64,000 nucleotides of DNA, from the NCBI GenBank assembly GCA_018524725.1, contig JAEUWP010000092.1, positions 1 through 64,000 of the forward strand, given 5' to 3'. The position numbers and the translations under genes were made by a program. The stretch's first letter is position 1; each line of letters begins with the position of its first letter. This document shows positions 49,935 through 61,480 of this stretch, one piece after another. The stretch is from Podaxis mareebaensis (Eukaryota; Basidiomycota; Agaricomycetes; Agaricales; Agaricaceae). The notes under the pieces were generated by a model, which had not been told where the DNA came from, did no database searches, and was given only the letters and a program-made list of their open reading frames with translations.

Positions 49935-52563
49935 ATGGGGAAATTCCGACGCTTTTTGGACGAGGTGTTCCGATGGTCGCCCGGAGCCGATACTCAACCT
50001 GAGGCCATCCCCAACACTGGTTCGTTCTGCTCTAGCAGTACTCCAACTAGGGGATAAAATCATGTGGGCTCATTTGTATCCCTTCAGGATCCACTCCATA
50101 CGCCCCTACTATGGCGGTGACCGGTGCAGCAACCTCTTTGTCAGGTTGTCGCACTGGCGGCCTTTTCGCGCATGCCCATCATTTTTCCATTAATCAACCA
50201 GTCATGGGAGAACAGATAGCGATTAATAATGCTCCAAATGGTGGGCGATCTACGAACCGCTTAGTTCCAACTAGTGCAAGCTACTGAAACTTGTGCGACG
50301 TCTTCCAGTGCTAGAAAAAATGCTCAATCATATCATCCCAAGGGCAGAATTCGACTCCTCTGATCGTGATGACCCTCCTCGATGTCACCCAGGCACGCGA
50401 ACATGTTTTCTTGAGTGGCTCCATTCACGTATTCATGACAACACTCTTGGAACACGAATCATCTGGCTGCATGGGCCCGCCGGTGTTGGAAAGTCCGCAA
50501 TTATGCAGACCCTAGCGGAAATAGAGTCCCCTCGTTCCACATGCACGACCCTATTCTTCTCTCGGCCAAATAGACGAGACGACGCCAAGAAAGTTTTCAC
50601 TACTCTGGCGTATCGCCTTGTTGTGCTCAACTCCCAATATCGTGCTTATCTAGAGCAGAATTTGGCTATCGACCCTACTTTCCTATCTAAATCCCTCGAA
50701 GAACAGTTTGAACGCCTCTTCATAACCCCCTTCGTCAATAATCGCGTTGATGCCAACTCGCAGTGCTGGGTGGTGCTCCTGGATGGCTTGGATGAATGCA
50801 ATGGCGAGAAAGAACAATGCCGGATACTTGACCTGATTCGTGACTCCATCATTCGCCATGCCACATCTACTCCTTTCATCTGGATAATCGCGAGCCGACC
50901 AGAAGCACATTTGACGGCTTCCTTTGCCCAGGTTGAGGTACAGGCCCAAGGTTTCTGGAAGCTCGAAGTACCCATAGACTCCGATGATGCCTCACGAAGC
51001 GTAGAGACCTACCTTCGCGCTGAGTTAGCAAAAATTCGACAAAATTATGCAGATTTCATCCCTCCCCATTGGCCCTCGGAAGCCGACTTCCTCATAATTG
51101 CGACCGCCTCTTCTGGGCTCTTTGTTTTCGTCTCAACCCTCGTCGGCTATATTTCTGAGGAAGACCCTATAACTCGCCTTCAATACGTTATATCTTCCAT
51201 CCGTCAATCCAGGGTGAGTTCTAATAACCTGGGCCTGGAGCCGGAGAACCCATTTGAAGCCCTTGACATCCTGTATCGCTACATCATGTCGACTCTGTCG
51301 CCCAACTCGCTTCGTGTTGCGAAGGCAATTCTCAGTGCTTATCTCCCGGGTGTTGTAGAGATCTCACAGGATCCTGGGGAACATATCAGTCTCCTTGATG
51401 TGTGCAATATCCTCGGGTTCAAAAAAAATGAGGCTTACGCTGCTTTACGAAAACTACATTCAGTTCTTGCCGTCCCTTCGCAGAAAGAAGCGCACCAGAG
51501 CAGCGTTCGCTTCCTCCATGCCTCATTCTCCGATTTCCTCAAAGATAAATCTCGTTCCCAAATCTACTATATTGACATCAATGAAGCACTTGAGAACATA
51601 TGGCGATGTTATGTTAGGGTTGTTAGACAGTCCATGAGTTCGCACAGTAAGCCTTCCCCCTATTTTCATGTGTTCGCAGTGATTCATCTGAAATAGACCA
51701 TATCACGCTATCTTGGGAACTCAGCGACCCGGAATACCTTCAGCGCTTGGGCTCCAGAGCTCGAGAAAAGTGGTTAGAAATCCTGATCCATTGCTGTCAT
51801 GAGTGCACTTCATGCCGAAGAGCGCCCGAAAACCTTCTTTCATTGGATACTTCCGAGTTAATTGAACTTTTTGATGAATTCAGCCCAATCTTGTTCGACT
51901 TTCGCGAAGTCGACTTACTAAAGGGCTTCCTTGACTGGATTTCGGAAGGACATGTACGTTATATACTACTTACTTCCACTAGTGTATCCAGTTCTCACAG
52001 TGTCCATAGGCACCGAGTTTGCTTCGTCAAAGAATGTTTTTCAAGGAGTTTGGCTTGGACCAGCTCAAGGAGCGTGACATCGACAACATGTTTAGAGGTC
52101 TTTCTTCGAGAGGCTGGGGCCGCTGTACTTTTCCGGGTTTTCCACTCCTGGTTGATATCGATTTGACAGTAAGCTGGGATGAACGCGCGTGCTCTAAATA
52201 CCCTGTCTAAGGCCACCGCTTCTCTTTCAGGGCATTGACGCTTCCGAATGGAACCAAGTCAAGCAGCGTGCCCTGAACGGGGTGCCGTCTTGGGAATTTT
52301 ACCCGCGGGCCAACTGGAGAGTCCTTCAGGAGCTGCTGAAGGAAAAGGAGACATTTTATGAGGGATCTGGACTCACCTTGAAGGACATTCAGGTAATGAT
52401 TGTGGGAATGAGGCCATCCGAGTATTGCGCGATTGTTGGGCCGTTGGTGAGATACTCTCCCTCCGCCAGGAGGAAAGGGTCCGTGTATCTTGTAGTCCCT
52501 TATACTGAATCTACGGAGGAGCATGTCCCAGGCGATCCCAATGAAGGGCGAGGTCTGAGATGA
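49935..52563 (+). CDS. NACHT-domain NTPase (fungal NLR-like)
   Basis: Six-exon model of 774 residues: 49935-50019, 50088-50240, 50309-51629, 51680-51953, 52010-52168, 52231-52563. The NTPase core is clear: Walker A GPAGVGKS (about 135), an FFSRPNRRDD block, Walker B VVLLDGLDECNG (about 233), sensor-like WIIASRPEAHL, and the downstream LLDVCNILG and FLHASFSDFL elements typical of fungal NACHT proteins. The N-terminus (MGKFRRFLDEVFRW, then GGLFAHAHHFSINQP and a VLEKMLNHIIP lead-in) also fits that family. No C-terminal WD40, ankyrin or TPR repeat is present; the C-terminal 200 residues are unassigned. Such proteins are STAND NTPases implicated in heterokaryon incompatibility and non-self recognition in some fungi. 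The donor at 51630 is weak (GTCCAT); the last exons rest on phase. The related copy 4.27 kb downstream is a pseudogene. Confidence 0.8.
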
Positions 52564-52866
52564 GAGGCTATGGTCGTCAAGCAAATCCGGGATGGTCTTA
52601 TGCCAGCTCTTGATTTTCCTTAAATTTGTTTTTGGTTTTGTTTTATAATATGTGGTGGAGATGTGTATGTTTTGTATAGAAATCAATCTTCAGCAAGTTG
52701 CTGAACATAGACAGACTGTTGAGCATCTTTTTAGTTCCCATGCCAATAGAATTGCCGGTACCAGTCCGCACATGATCTTCCTTGCGCTTCCTGCGCTGAG
52801 CATTCACCCATGTTATGCATGTATAGCAATCAAAACTGGAAATAGGCACTCATACATGATGTGTTC

Positions 52867-52960
52867 GTCAAAGACAAGACACCTCGTTAGAGGGTTGGTT
52901 CCCCGTCGTTTCCCAGCAAATGGTCCTGTAATAGCAGCCTCTTGTGTATATCTTTGCCAT
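52867..52960 (-). pseudogene. truncated GFA-like fragment, right copy of duplication
   Basis: Begins MAKIY and GGC/GC-Y codons matching the start of the intact GFA-like gene, with the second cysteine pair altered (CYCGTV has become CYYRTI) and a stop after about 30 codons. The zinc ligands, intron and remaining domain are absent. It marks the left edge of the duplicated copy. Confidence 0.7.
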
Positions 52961-53899
52961 ACTATGGGTATGGTTGTTCACTGGGAGAGTGGGGAATAAT
53001 AGTCATTATTATAAGATGAAGATGACTGAATAGTAAATGTTTTCTTGGATGATCACCGCACTCATCTAGAATGCGAACATGTGATGTGTTATGGATACAT
53101 TTTTACAGGACGAGGCCGCAGACTCGCATGGAATTGCCAACTTCACCAGCCAAATATGGAATCCTGGAATACTGTCCTTCATCCTACTCTCTCATTTCCT
53201 GTGTGATGTTATGGCCTGACTTTACCAACCAAATGACTGCAGGTGTTTACTCAGCTTCTCGGCACTTAATACCCCCAAGAATCCACATTTTCTTACTTAG
53301 GTCAGCTCTTGTACCAGACCAATCATCTCAACTGCAACTATACTGCTACACCAACTGGAAGTAACATCAGTGGCTTCTTCCTCCTGTTGCCATTGCAAAA
53401 TGCTCCCCATTTAAGCAAAAGTTGATCAAACATGGGTGCTAACCCATTCATGAAACTCTCTCACTTGCAGTTCTGAGGAGGCTGGTGAGTTGGTGAGGGA
53501 GATAGTGCAAATAACCAGAGTTTGTCTGTCCATCCCATGTGCTGCTGTGGAATCGATGGGTTATTGCTTGAATGACTGGTGTTATGCACCTTAGGTCCTT
53601 CATGTTCATCTCACAGCAGTGGAAGCTCTCCTCAATGATGCTTCCTCAACTGTAATCTCTTCATCCTGCATGCTCACATATTCTACCAGGTCAACTTGGC
53701 CAATGACACTGTTCATGTGTTATCTTCAGCAGATTTAGAGATTGATGGAACCACAGTCATCGTCTTCTTTGGTCTGTGCACCATGGGTGTTTCTGGGGTG
53801 CATCCTGGCCTGTCTGAGGCTGTAGACATCTTCCTCACTTCCATGCCATACTCCACTAGTGCTTGCACCTACCTTCTACTTCTGCCCTACTGTCTAGGC

Positions 53900-56247
53900 A
53901 TAGGGAAATTCCGATGTCTTCTGGACAAGGTGTTCCAATGGTCACCCAGAGCTGATACCCAGCCTGAGGCAATTCTCAACACTGGTTCATTCTGCTCTGG
54001 TGGTCTAGGGGATAGGAACATGTGGGGTCATTTCTAGTGCTTCAGGATCCACTCCATCTACTCCAGTGGCTGGGCCAGTAACACTACTTCAGAATCAGCC
54101 ATCCCACTGTACAACCACACCCACACTTATTGTTGGCATTGGTAGCCCATGTAATGCCCATGGTCCAGGTACTTATGTGTCCAGATATCTTGACAATAGG
54201 ATTGACTCTGAAACTTGCAATTGGTTGCTTCCCAGCCCTGATTCAATCCCAAATATCTTCTCAGTTGACTTGAGCTTTGACCCACAACAGTGAGGATGGA
54301 ATTCAGGTTCACTCTTTCATGGATAATATCAACCGAGGTATAACCTTTGATAGCCTTGTCAAGTGGCAAAAAGGAGGCTCACCAGCATCTTCTTTGTTAG
54401 GTTCTTACACTAGTGGCCTTTTCATGCACGCCAGCCATTTTTCCATTAACCAACCAATAATGGGAGAACACATAGTGGTTAATAATGCCCAAATGGTGGG
54501 TGATTTATGAACTGCTTGGTTCTGATTAGTGCAAACTACTGAAGCTGAAGCTTGCATGATGTCTTTAGTGCTAGAAAGAATGCTTGATCATATCATCCCA
54601 GGAGCAGAATCTGACTCCTCTGATTGTGATTCTCCCCCTTGATGTCACCCAGGCACATGGACACACTTTCTAAAGCAGCTCCAAACACATATTCATGACA
54701 AAGCTGGACACGAATCATCTGGCTGCACAGTCCTGCTGGTGTTGGCAAGTCTGCCATTATGCAGATGCTGGTGGAAATTGAGTCCCTTCATGCCACATGC
54801 ACGACACTATTCTTCTCTTGACACAATAGATGAGATGATGCTAAGAAAGTTTTCCCTACTCTGGTGTATCACCTTGTTGTGATCAACTCTCAGTATCATG
54901 GTTATTTGGAAGAGAATCTGGCTGTTGACCCTACTTTCCTATCTAAATCCCTTGAAGAACAGTTTGAACACCTCTTCATAACCCCCTTCATCAATAATTG
55001 TGTTGATGCCAACTTGTGGTGCTGGGTGGTGCTCCTGGATGGCTTGGATGAATGCAATGGCAAGAAAGAACAATGCCAGATACTTGATCTGATTCATGAC
55101 TCCATCATTCACCATGCCACATCTACTCCTTTCATCTGGATAATTGTGAGCTGACCAGAAGCACATTTGACAGCCTCCTTTACTGAAGTTGAGGCACAGG
55201 CCCATGGTGCCTGGAAGCTCAAAGTACCCATAGACCCCAATGATGCCTCACAAAGCATAGAGATCCATCTTTGTGCTGGGCTCACAAAAATTCAACAGAA
55301 ATATGCAGGTTTTATCCCTCCCCATTGGCTGTTAGAAGGTGACTTTCTCAAAATTGTGACCTCTTCTTCTGTGCTTCTTGTCTTTGTCTCAGCCCTCCTT
55401 GGCTATATTTCTGAGGAAGACTTTATAACTCACCTCCAATACATTTTATCTTCCATCAGCCAATCCAGGATGGGTTCTAATAACCTGGGACTGGAGCCAG
55501 AGAACCCATTTGAAGCCCTTGACATCCTGTATCACCACATCATGTCAACTTTGTCACCCAACTTGCTTCATACTATGAAGGTGATTCTCAGTGTCTATCT
55601 CCTGGGTGTCATGAATTATGCACCTTATCCTGTGACCTGTCCCAGTCTCATTGATGTGTGCAATATCTTAGGGCTCAAACAACATGTGGCTTATGCTGCT
55701 TTACAAAAACTACATTCAGTTCTTGCCATAACTTCACATGAAAAAGCAGGCCAGAGCAGTGTTTGCTTTCTTCATGCCTCATTCTCCGATTTCCTCAAAG
55801 GTAAATCTCATTCCCAAATCTACTATATTGATATCAACAAAGCACTTGAGAACATATGGTGATGTTATGTTAGGATTGTTAGACAGACTATAACTTTGTC
55901 CAGTAAGCTTTCCCTTTATTTTCATGTATTCACAGTGATTCATCTGAAATAGGGTATATGATGGTCTCTTGGGAACCCAAGAAGTCAACCCATGTTGATC
56001 CTCTTCAAGCAAATCTGTGTCTCACAGCTCAAAGAAAGTGGTTAGAAATCCTGATCCATTGCTGTCACAAGTGCATTTCTTGTCAAAGAGTGCCCAAAAA
56101 CCTTCCACTGGATACTTCCTGAGTTGATTGAAGTTTTGATGAATTTGGCCCAATCTTGTTCAACTCTCACAATGCTAACTTTATTGTGAGCCTCTGCAAC
56201 TAGATTTCGGAAGGACATGTATGTCATATACTACTTACTCCCACTAG
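53900..56247 (+). pseudogene. NACHT pseudogene, right copy of tandem duplication
   Basis: Collinear with the intact NACHT gene from its start to inside the fourth intron, at an offset of about 4.27 kb, where it is truncated. Lesions: the start ATG is ATA (53900-53902); former CGA arginine codons are TGA at 54640-54642, 55152-55154 (the Arg of the SRPEAH motif) and 55860-55862; further changes occur elsewhere. An extra ~300 bp not found in the other copy lies at about 54066-54370, between the NTGST and GGLF segments. Almost all differences are C to T or G to A, mostly at CpG of the intact copy. Walker A (PAGVGKS) and Walker B (LLDGLDEC) codons remain readable, so decay is recent relative to loss of function or slow. 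No functional product is expected. Confidence 0.9.
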
Positions 56248-56518
56248 GCATCATGAATTTCCTGCACCTGCACCCACACCCTACTGCAGGACATGGCAGT
56301 GGTACCAAGCCTACTGCATATGTCAAGTAGCAGTACTGTATGGGGTGTGGTAGTGGTACTGGATGCAGTCAGTGGTAGCAAGAGCTAGGTAACTATATGT
56401 ATTAGGTCACAATGTTAGTGAGTAGCAATCTACAATAAATATGAAGATGCAAGGCATTTTCAGAATGAAATTTTTTGGTAATATAGCTACTCTCATTACT
56501 ACTGATAGTTTTACATCA

Positions 56519-56990
56519 AGTGGTACTGGATGTATAATGCAGTACTGGATGCAGCACACCCATGGTACCTAGCAGTACTGGATGCAGCACACCCATGGTA
56601 CCTAGCAGTACTGGATGCAGCACACCCACAGTACCTAGCAGTACTGGATGCAGCACACCCATGGTACCTAGCAGTACTGGATGCAGCACACCCATGGTAC
56701 CTAGCAGTACTGGATGCAGCAGACCCACAGTACCTAGCAGTACTGGATGCAGCAGACCCACAGTACCTAGCAGTACTGGATGTGGCACACCCATGGTACC
56801 TAGTGGTACTGGATGCAGCACACCTGTGGTACCCAGCAGTACTGGATGCAGCACACCTGCAGTACTCAGTGGTACTGGATGCAGTATCAGTGCAGTACTC
56901 AGCAGTACTGGATGCAGTATCATCAAGGTACCTAGCAGTACTGGATGCAGTACCATTGCAGTACCCAGTGGTACCAACACTGTAAGACTG
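56519..56990. repeat. 33-bp tandem repeat (minisatellite), about 13-14 units
   Basis: The unit reads roughly AGTACTGGATGCAGCACACC then CATGGTACCTAGC and repeats every 33 bp; the first seven to eight units are nearly identical, the distal ones diverge (CACCTGTGG, CAGTATCAG variants). AGTACT and GGTACC are both palindromic. Because 33 is a multiple of three and few stops occur, long chance frames run through it on both strands; I do not consider any of them genes. Looser relatives of the same words appear at 56270-56380. Confidence 0.95.
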
Positions 56991-57361
56991 TGGTACCCAG
57001 TAGGCCTGGATGTTGTGCACCTGGACTCTTAGCAAAGACTATCATGCATTCTTGCAACAATATCAATTCAGCATCTGTGGTCACTGGATCCACATCCATT
57101 GAGAAGCCCAAGTCAGCATCAGTGTCAGTTGGAATCCTCACTGGAGGTTTTGTTAGTGACCACATGACATCTGTGCTGATGATTCTGTGCATGTATCTGA
57201 ATGAAAATGAATGTCAATTAGAAAATACTAGGCTTTTGCAGCACTCAGTAGTAGTAACCAGTGTTTCATTATAAGTATGTCTTGATTCATATCAGTTATT
57301 ATTACATTTCTAAGGCAAATCGAATGTCAATTAAAAAATACAATGCTTTTGCTTGAGTTAC

Positions 57362-57865
57362 TCACCAAGGAACCAGTACCTCAAATCCCAATCTCTTTGT
57401 AATGTCCTTATTGTCCCAATGCCCACTGATTCCATACAACAGGACAGCCACATCTCCCAATTTTGGTGGAGCATGGAGAGTGCAAAACTCACAGTTTTTG
57501 GAATTGAATAGATGCATGGTGGCATGTTGTGGATGGGACACCAGTTCGCCTTTGAAGGTATGTCCAACTGCACTACTCCCAGGTTTCAAATGAATGTAAA
57601 ACTAGAAATAATATACACACATTAGTAATGCAGATACTGGCCCCTCCAACCCATGTTCCTTCACGTGGTTCACCATGTCCAGCCATATGGCCCCCAATCC
57701 CTCCTCCACCATTGGCTGTATATTTGAATGATGTCTAAGAGTTTTTTTCTTGATGTTTCTGCCCAAATATATGCCAATTATGTTCTGTCTTTCATTTTCC
57801 ATGTTGGTAATTGAAATGAATATGAAGTAGAGAGTTGGAGGAGGAGCAGTGTGCTTCACCATCAC
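57362..57865 (-). pseudogene. decayed gene of unknown family, single in-frame stop
   Basis: One frame runs from an ATG at 57865 to a stop at 57362 (about 167 codons), broken only by a TAG at 57602-57604. The readable protein starts MMVKHTAPPPTLYF and contains VEEGLGAIWLDMVNHVKEHG, VSHPQHATMHLFNSKNCEF and GDVAVLLYGISGHWDNK. I do not recognise the family. It lies in the CpG-depleted block, so it is probably a relic of a repeated gene or of a transposon cargo, not a live gene. A CAG to TAG change would explain the stop; an unrecognised small intron at that point is an alternative. Confidence 0.4.
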
Positions 57866-58678
57866 TATGTTAGCACCTAATTAGGGCATGTAGAGCTTAA
57901 TGTGATGGGTGTTGCATTGTCACTGTCCACAGTAAATCCAAGTCACCTTAGTAGCTTGTGTCTGATGCAATATGCAATAGCCTAAGGTTGGAATATCTAG
58001 GATGAGACCATATAGCCATATATCAAGAATCATAGACTTAAATTATAATTTTATAATGCTAGGGACTGATTCATCCTCCCTAAGTCCTGATTTCGGGTTA
58101 TTAGTACCCAATACACTATCCCATGCACTGAATAACTTGTATTTTGATGACAATTGGGCACATCCTGTGCCATGCAATCTTTAGTTGTGACCTTGAAAAT
58201 ACTCCCAGAAGATTCCCCAGCTATAATAAACTGAATGAGAACATGGCATGATTATCCATAGTTCTTCCCTCCAACCATTTATAACTATTATCAACACTAA
58301 TCCCCACACAGTAGCATGACATATTCTGTGCTTGTACAATATAGCCATAAAGGGCATATCTCCTCCCAAAAAGGGACTGATCCAGATGACCCCAATCAAT
58401 GGATCAGCAACATGGCCAGCTGGTTATCACATGGCTGCTCTTCATATGGAAATTGCAAATGATGAGCTTAGGCAGTAGGATGAGATGTGGGCCCTAGGCT
58501 GGGTGGTATGTCTGAGATATGAAGTGTAGCTGTCATTGAGCCTCTCTCCAGGAATTATATGCATAGACACAACTGCAGCACATGTGGCTTTTCACTACTA
58601 CCCTGGAGAAGGCACAGTGGGCACTTCTGACACTTTGGACAACTTAAACATGAGGGAGGACCCAGCCAGCAATCATTC

Positions 58679-58954
58679 TTGACAGTGTTCATCTTGCCTC
58701 TCTTTTGTCACCCTGGTCTTGGATCCAGTGTGACTCACAGTTTTCATGGTGAAGTAGAATGTATGGTATATTATTTGGGACTGTATTCTAAAACCAAAAA
58801 GACCTTAATAGAAAACTTCAATGACAACCTCAATGTAGATGATGATTATGGGTGGAAAAGTCATAGGGATGTCAATGGTACTATCAAAAAATGGCAGGCC
58901 TCTCAAGATCTTGAGGATGGGATCCTTGAGGGAATGGCTCAGCAGTTGAGGTAA
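58679..58954 (+). pseudogene. short decayed open frame, unknown
   Basis: A 91-codon frame with a readable FHGEVECMVYYLGLYSKTK segment, preceded upstream by a related-looking but broken stretch (TTAAHVAFHYYPGEGTVG). No family recognised. Likely part of the same decayed repeat as its surroundings. Confidence 0.25.
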
Positions 58955-60125
58955 AGAGGGAGGTGTCAGTGGTGTCAGCCTCTATTTAGTGGTATCAACC
59001 TCCAATTACAGAATGATTATCCTTGAATCACTCACCTCCACATCTGGTAACTCAGACAAATGTAGATTCCTTGGGTTGATCATATTGGATTCCTGAACTA
59101 TGATATAACCAAAAACACAGTCAGAGCAAGTAGAAAGCACTCACAGTCAGGGCAGGTATGTGTCAGTTGAAAAATGGCCAGGCAGGTCTAGTAAGGCAAT
59201 GAGTAATCTCCATATATATGCTAGTGGACATGTTCAGGGTTACCATTACACAAACAGATGAAAACTCACATGTTGCATGTGGGTCCATCCAGATATCCCC
59301 AACATTCTCCTTAAAGGGAAGTAATCCTTAGACCCTTGGTGGTTCCTCCCTCCTGCCAACATCAATGCCTGGAATGACTAGAAGGATTTCATAATCCCAT
59401 TGGGGGTTTTGATACTTTGGGAGATACCTTATATCAGTTATAATTCTACAGAGTTTGTTAGTTACTGCAAATTTGAAATTTCTATTGAAAAGGAAACTTA
59501 TCATCCACTGTCATGTTTTCAACAGCCACATCATATACCACTTCTTATGCCAGAGACTCTACAATCATGGTGCTTGTAAGCTTCCACTGCTGATGCTGAA
59601 ACAAGGTGAACTCATGTTATGAAAGGGCTTTGTCAATCACTGTCTTAGTTATTTTCGCCAAACTTCTCAACCAAACTCTCTTAATCTGACTTCTGCCTTG
59701 AACCCTTCTAGTCCCCAGGGCCACCACTAAAACAAGCTGCTTCCATTGTCACAGCAATCTCACCCAGGGAACCAGCTATTGCATCATCATGTCCATCCCA
59801 CAACTGCCAACCACACTACCACTTTCCTGACACAAGTGCTGCCAAATTGGTCACAGGAAATAGGCTCTGCCATGTGTTCTTCATGTAAGACCAGTTAACT
59901 TGTAATCAGGCATTTTCAAACCTAACTGTTTTTGACCCTAGATCCACCCAATCACCTCAAAACTTGGAAGCCTGACATACAATTGAACCCTCCCCATGGT
60001 GTTCAAGCTAATATGCCAGTTTCAAATGTTGAGGCCTGTATGTTAATTTAGTGTTTGATGTTATGTCCAAAGGTTATACTCATATTTTCTAAGACATCAA
60101 TCAGGTTGAAAGCCTCCTTGGATCC

Positions 60126-61454
60126 TTGAAAGCCACCATCAATCGAATGTCCAAAGTGCTGTTACAAGACACTGGTCCCCAGTCCTCCCATGGCCTATAT
60201 TCATTTCCTTGGCCTGGCATAGTTCCAATACCCAATTCAATGCCTTCACTCACCAGCCACATTCCTATAAGCCCCACTAAGCCAAGTCCTGCCATTCTGG
60301 CCATACATGCCAAAGAACCCAAGTCCAACAAAATAGTTTTATATGGTCCTCCAAAGCCTAGTGATGACTTTATACCAGAAGTGGAGCCATGGGATCCTTG
60401 GGTACAGGGGCTTGTGAAGTGCAACTTCACAACTGCCAATCTTATCAAGGGGAAGTGGGTTCCTGTCCATTGGGCTGCAGAGAATCAGGGAGAGAGAAAT
60501 CAAAAAGGTTGGGTTGATGCACCAACTCCAAATGATGGACATTTGTCAATACACACTTGCTTGGGCATCATCTACTGCCAAACTGAAGGCTGTCAGTTCA
60601 CAGTTTGCCCCTTGACTGACTGGGTTGCACAATGAAGACAACTTATAAATCCCAAAACCGGGGATCCAGTGTTATGCCACTGCAGTGCAGAACTAGAACA
60701 TATTTGGTGTGGGCTGAAGGCATATCAGTACACCTGGAAAGGTGGCATATATTATATACATCAAGGTACTCACAAGCATTGACAGCCACCAAGACCACTG
60801 CACCTGCTCCCAGGAGAGCAAGAGGAATTTGATGAGATGGCCATTCAGAACCCTATAGTGGGACCTGCAGGCTTGCAATTTGGAATATGAACTCTAAAGG
60901 GGCCCAGAAAGTCAGTCAGAGAAATCTTGGCTGCTCTTCATTCATGTGGATGAGTCACTTATGAATTGAATAGAGTGCATCAAGACCACACTCCTCCAGA
61001 CCCCATGGGTTTCTTTGATGCCCTCAAAGAATTCACAAACAATTATCCCTACTTCATGAAATACTCACAAATTGGTACCATCAACATCATGTGCTTCCAG
61101 ACAGACTTCATGGCATCCCAAATACTGTATGAAAATGAGGAGCTGGAATGGGATCTTGCCTGTGGAATGGTCACTGACACTGCTCATAGCTTTTGGGCAG
61201 AACCCAGCTGGGTTTTGATGATGTCTTCAGTGTTCTCACTGGTACTTCAATGCTGGATGCCTACTGTCATTTCCTTTATGGCTGGTGGCACAGCAGAGTA
61301 TTACTGCATCCACTTCCTCAATGTCTTCCAGACAATCGAATCCCAGGCAGAGCAATGTGGCATATTGCCCGGGGAAGAGATGTTTGGCATGGTATGTTGT
61401 GGCTTTAGGCACATTCAGCAACCCCTGACACATAATCACTTCCTTTCTCAGTAA
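60126..61454 (+). pseudogene. decayed transposase with GCM/WRKY-like zinc finger (Mutator-like element relic)
   Basis: Upstream part (60126-60635) reads WVPVHWAAENQGERNQKGW, GHLSIHTCLGIIYC and CQFTVCPLTDW, then in another frame a CHCSAELEHIWCG and IYYIHQGTHKH segment supplies the Cys/His ligands of a GCM-type finger. After several stops and frame changes, 60966-61454 reads DPMGFFDALKEFTNNYP, KYSQIGTINIMCFQ, MVTDTAHSFW and AEYYCIHFLNVFQTI, as in the catalytic region of fungal Mutator-like or related DDE transposases that carry this finger. The ORF is broken and CpG-depleted, so it is inactive. Family assignment is by motif memory only; no terminal inverted repeats were located. Confidence 0.5.
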
Positions 61455-61480
61455 CTACCACTATCATTTCAGTGGCACAG

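Larger units (their letters stand above)
53281..61480. repeat. CpG-depleted block of decayed repeats
   Basis: Across roughly 8 kb CG dinucleotides are very rare, while TG and CA are abundant on both strands; flanking sequence before 53.2 kb and after 61.48 kb has normal CG frequency. The block contains the decayed NACHT copy, a 33-bp minisatellite, unidentified broken frames and a transposase relic. The stretches 58000-58680 and 58960-60120 hold no frame I can name. This pattern fits deamination of methylated cytosines or a RIP-like process acting on repeated DNA. Confidence 0.8.

Noticed and set aside
53901..56247. Second NACHT copy as a functional gene with introns around the stops
   Set aside because: Each stop lies exactly at a CGA codon of the intact copy and the start codon is lost, so mutation explains it better than splicing.
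56511..57035. Four overlapping open frames of 150-174 codons on both strands
   Set aside because: They are by-products of the 33-bp tandem repeat, whose period is a multiple of three; the peptides are pure 11-residue repeats.
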